Assembly: GCA_011046315.1 (NCBI GenBank)
Contig: DSAU01000187.1
Coordinates: 1 to 6,789 of the forward strand
DNA length: 6,789 nt
Direction: 5' to 3'
Origin: a bacterium
GTDB taxonomy: Bacteria; Zhuqueibacterota; Zhuqueibacteria; Thermofontimicrobiales; Thermofontimicrobiaceae
In this document: positions 5,244 through 6,789 of the stretch, one piece after another
Layout of the letters: each line of letters begins with the position of its first letter
How positions within the stretch are numbered: position 1 is the stretch's first letter
Made by a program: the position numbers and the translations under genes
The notes under the pieces: generated by a model
What the model was told of the DNA's origin: nothing
The model's database searches: none
The model's input: the letters and a program-made list of their open reading frames with translations, nothing else

Positions 5244-5272
5244 TTGACTTTTTGACTTTTGTTATATATATT
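5244..5272 (+). promoter_or_regulatory. sigma-70-like promoter of the phosphatase gene, with tandem TTGACTTT repeat
   Basis: TTGACT (5244-5249) matches the -35 box at 5 of 6 bases and TATATT (5267-5272) matches the -10 box at 5 of 6, with an ideal 17-base spacer. Transcription would start near 5279, leaving a leader of about 40 bases before the ATG at 5319. The -35 lies in a perfect tandem duplication of TTGACTTT (5244-5251 and 5252-5259); the second copy falls between the two boxes. This is the best promoter match in the window. Confidence 0.65.
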
Positions 5273-5318
5273 TTCATCACATAAGACATTTGTTTGCAGT
5301 AAAATGGAAAAATCCATT

Positions 5319-6611
5319 ATGAGTAAACAAAGTGTTTCTCAAGTTGAGCGGGAAAATATCCGCTTAAAAGCAGCTGTTGAAGAGTTGTCAATTCTTAATG
5401 AAATTGCTGCCGCTATTAATTCCTCAATTGAAGTTGAACAGATTGTGGAATTAATGATCAAAAAGTGTATCAAACACCTGAAGGTTGAACAGGCGGCAGT
5501 GATGTTGCTTGATGAAAAATTAGAGCAACAGCCGTTTCATACCATGATCCGACAGGCAGTTTCCTCCGCAGAGGTCCTTCCCTATCGATTTGATAATCAG
5601 TTATCCGGTTGGATGTTAAAAAATCAAAAACCGCTATTAATAAACGATTTTGCCCATGACAATCGATTTGTAGAAATCAAAGATCAAGCCCTTGTTATCC
5701 GCTCATTACTTAGCGTTCCCTTATTGTCGAAGGGCAAGATGATAGGAGTTCTCAGCCTATTTAATAAAAAAAGCAGTGCTGGTTTTAGCAGTCAAGATCA
5801 ACGACTTGTCACTATCATTGCATCGCAATCGGCACAGGTGATCGAGAATGCCCGACTTTACCAGGAGGAACAAAAGTTATTGCAGGTTCAAAAAGAATTG
5901 ATGTTAGCGCTTGAAATCCAATCCAATCTATTACCTAAAAGGCAACCTGTTTTAAAAAATTATGATATTTTTGGAAAAAGCATTCCAGCACAAACAGTCG
6001 GCGGTGATTATTTTGATTTTATTGCTTTAGATCAAAATTGTTTAGCAATATGTTTGGGCGATGTATCAGGTAAAGGTTTGCCTGCTGCAATGTTAATGGC
6101 AAATTTGCAGGCAACAGTACGAGGCCAAACTACGATCGACGCTTCCCCCTGTAATTGTTTGAAACGTTCCAATAAATTGATGTATCTTAGTACAGATCGT
6201 CAAAAATTCGTGACTCTGTTTTATGGTGTACTGGATACCACAAACCATAAATTTTGTTTTGCCAATGCCGGTCATAATCGACCGCTATTTGTTAAAAAAG
6301 GTCGAACGCCGATATGTCTGGAAACCGCTGGAATGGCTTTAAGTATACTTGATAATAGCGAGTTTAAAGAAGATTGTATCGTGTTCTCTCCCGGCGACTC
6401 GCTTTTGATATTTTCGGATGGAATTACAGAAGCGATGAATTTTTCTGGCGAAGAGTTTGGCGAAGATCGGGTTGCTGATTTATTTTATAAAAACCAAAAA
6501 ATGTCAGCTAAAGATATAGTCGAGAAAATAATTACCTCAGTTGATAATTATTCTAATAATGAATACCCAAAAGATGATATGACATTAATTGTTATTAAAA
6601 GAAGAACATAG
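5319..6611 (+). CDS. GAF domain-containing PP2C-type serine/threonine phosphatase (RsbU/SpoIIE family)
   Basis: The 430-residue cytosolic protein has a short N-terminal coiled coil (about 7-30), a GAF sensor domain (about 35-178, with SVPLLSKGKMIGVLSLFN at 132-149), and a linker helix (about 170-200, ENARLYQEEQKLLQVQKEL). A SpoIIE/RsbU-type PP2C phosphatase domain follows (about 200-428). Metal-binding aspartates are in place: D230 in VGGDYFDF, D248 in GDVSGKGLPAA, D367 in SDGITEA and D419-D420 in KDDMTLIVI; FANAGHNRPL (314-323) is also typical. Such enzymes usually dephosphorylate STAS-domain anti-anti-sigma proteins in partner-switching control, with GAF sensing a small ligand or redox state. 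No partner STAS or kinase gene is in view. A TTG at 5259 lies inside the promoter and is rejected. ATG 5304 is possible, but ATG 5319 is favoured by a weak GGAAAA (5306-5311). Typical domain order suggests an intact gene. Confidence 0.93.
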   Translation: MSKQSVSQVERENIRLKAAVEELSILNEIAAAINSSIEVEQIVELMIKKCIKHLKVEQAAVMLLDEKLEQQPFHTMIRQAVSSAEVLPYRFDNQLSGWMLKNQKPLLINDFAHDNRFVEIKDQALVIRSLLSVPLLSKGKMIGVLSLFNKKSSAGFSSQDQRLVTIIASQSAQVIENARLYQEEQKLLQVQKELMLALEIQSNLLPKRQPVLKNYDIFGKSIPAQTVGGDYFDFIALDQNCLAICLGDVSGKGLPAAMLMANLQATVRGQTTIDASPCNCLKRSNKLMYLSTDRQKFVTLFYGVLDTTNHKFCFANAGHNRPLFVKKGRTPICLETAGMALSILDNSEFKEDCIVFSPGDSLLIFSDGITEAMNFSGEEFGEDRVADLFYKNQKMSAKDIVEKIITSVDNYSNNEYPKDDMTLIVIKRRT

Positions 6612-6653
6612 CTTCGCGAATTAATTTAATAAATGAAACACAACCTCAGATTT

Positions 6654-6723
6654 CGCCGATTCCACAGATGATTTCACAGATAAAAAATCTCTGTCATCTG
6701 CGAAAGCGGCGGTACTTTTTTTT
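6654..6723 (+). repeat. imperfect palindromic REP-like element with T8 tract, likely also a terminator
   Basis: An extended imperfect palindrome is centred near 6684. CGCCG (6654-6658) pairs with CGGCG (6707-6711). CAGATGA (6665-6671) pairs with TCATCTG (6694-6700). The inner arm CACAGAT (6675-6681) pairs imperfectly with ATCTCTG (6687-6693), leaving TTT (6672-6674) bulged and AAAAA as the loop. Eight Ts follow at 6716-6723. The CAGATGA/CACAGAT wording resembles dispersed palindromic repeats found between genes in several bacterial genomes. Its place 43 bases after the phosphatase stop, with the T tract, also suits a rho-independent terminator. Both roles may hold. Confidence 0.55.
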
Positions 6724-6736
6724 GCGACAACTTTGA

Positions 6737-6765
6737 AATCCCGATACAACAAAATAAGCGGGATT
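6737..6765. terminator. second hairpin near the window end
   Basis: AATCCCG (6737-6743) pairs perfectly with CGGGATT (6759-6765) around a 15-base loop, and TGA/TCA can extend the stem past a one-base bulge. The + strand continues CATTAAAAATTTTC, so no proper T tract follows. It may be a back-up terminator or an upstream element of a gene beyond the window. Confidence 0.3.
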
Positions 6766-6789
6766 CATTAAAAATTTTCTGCATTGTGA

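Noticed and set aside
5259..5318. TTG start (and ATG 5304) for the phosphatase
   Set aside because: TTG 5259 lies between the -35 and -10 of the promoter, so it would not be transcribed. ATG 5304 has no ribosome binding site; it is less likely but not excluded.
1..6789. CRISPR array, insertion sequence, or anti-phage system
   Set aside because: No regularly spaced repeats, transposase, terminal inverted repeats or defence-type domains are seen in the window.

Overview
This 6.8 kb window is from a moderately AT-rich bacterial chromosome. It holds two tRNA genes, a two-domain disulfide oxidoreductase, a compact six-gene translation and nucleotide block (rplM-rpsI-rpsB-tsf-pyrH-frr), and a stand-alone GAF/PP2C-type serine phosphatase. 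All protein genes are on the + strand. The organism cannot be named from this alone. The run of L13-S9-S2-EF-Ts-UMP kinase-RRF genes, a short EF-Ts of about 197 residues, tRNA genes with no encoded CCA, and a two-CXXC protein disulfide oxidoreductase of the kind known from thermophiles together suggest a non-proteobacterial lineage. A member of the FCB-like/Calditrichota/KSB1 neighbourhood would fit, but that is an inference from layout, not a classification.

Layout: tRNA-Met(CAT) at 8-80 and tRNA-Val(CAC) at 163-236 are followed by two hairpins; the second (286-314) has a clear terminator form. The oxidoreductase gene (364-1020) has its own strong ribosome binding site and ends at a strong intrinsic terminator (1080-1120). 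A 140-base AT-rich leader with inverted and direct repeats precedes rplM. From 1268 to 4963 the six genes run without any convincing internal terminator. Spacing tightens downstream: rpsB-tsf 30 bases, tsf-pyrH 18 bases, and pyrH-frr overlapping by 8 bases. Ribosomal proteins L13, S9 and S2, the EF-Tu recycling factor, UMP kinase (pyrimidine supply for RNA synthesis) and the ribosome recycling factor would thus be produced together.

The most interesting feature is the 127-base rpsI-rpsB gap. It holds a long hairpin (2195-2237) whose 3' arm is a perfect GGAGG ribosome binding site. That site serves a 15-codon reading frame (MKGWRFNPTKSGDKI) whose TGA stop overlaps the rpsB ATG as ATGA. This looks like a translationally coupled, hairpin-gated leader peptide that could control S2 and EF-Ts synthesis.

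After frr comes a gene-poor, AT-rich stretch (4964-5318) with inverted repeats, possible remnants of decayed coding sequence, and a good sigma-70-like promoter whose -35 lies in a perfect tandem 8-base repeat. It drives a 430-residue GAF-PP2C (RsbU/SpoIIE-type) phosphatase, probably a signalling output unrelated to the ribosomal block. The window ends with an imperfect palindromic, REP-like element that carries a T8 tract and may also terminate the phosphatase transcript.
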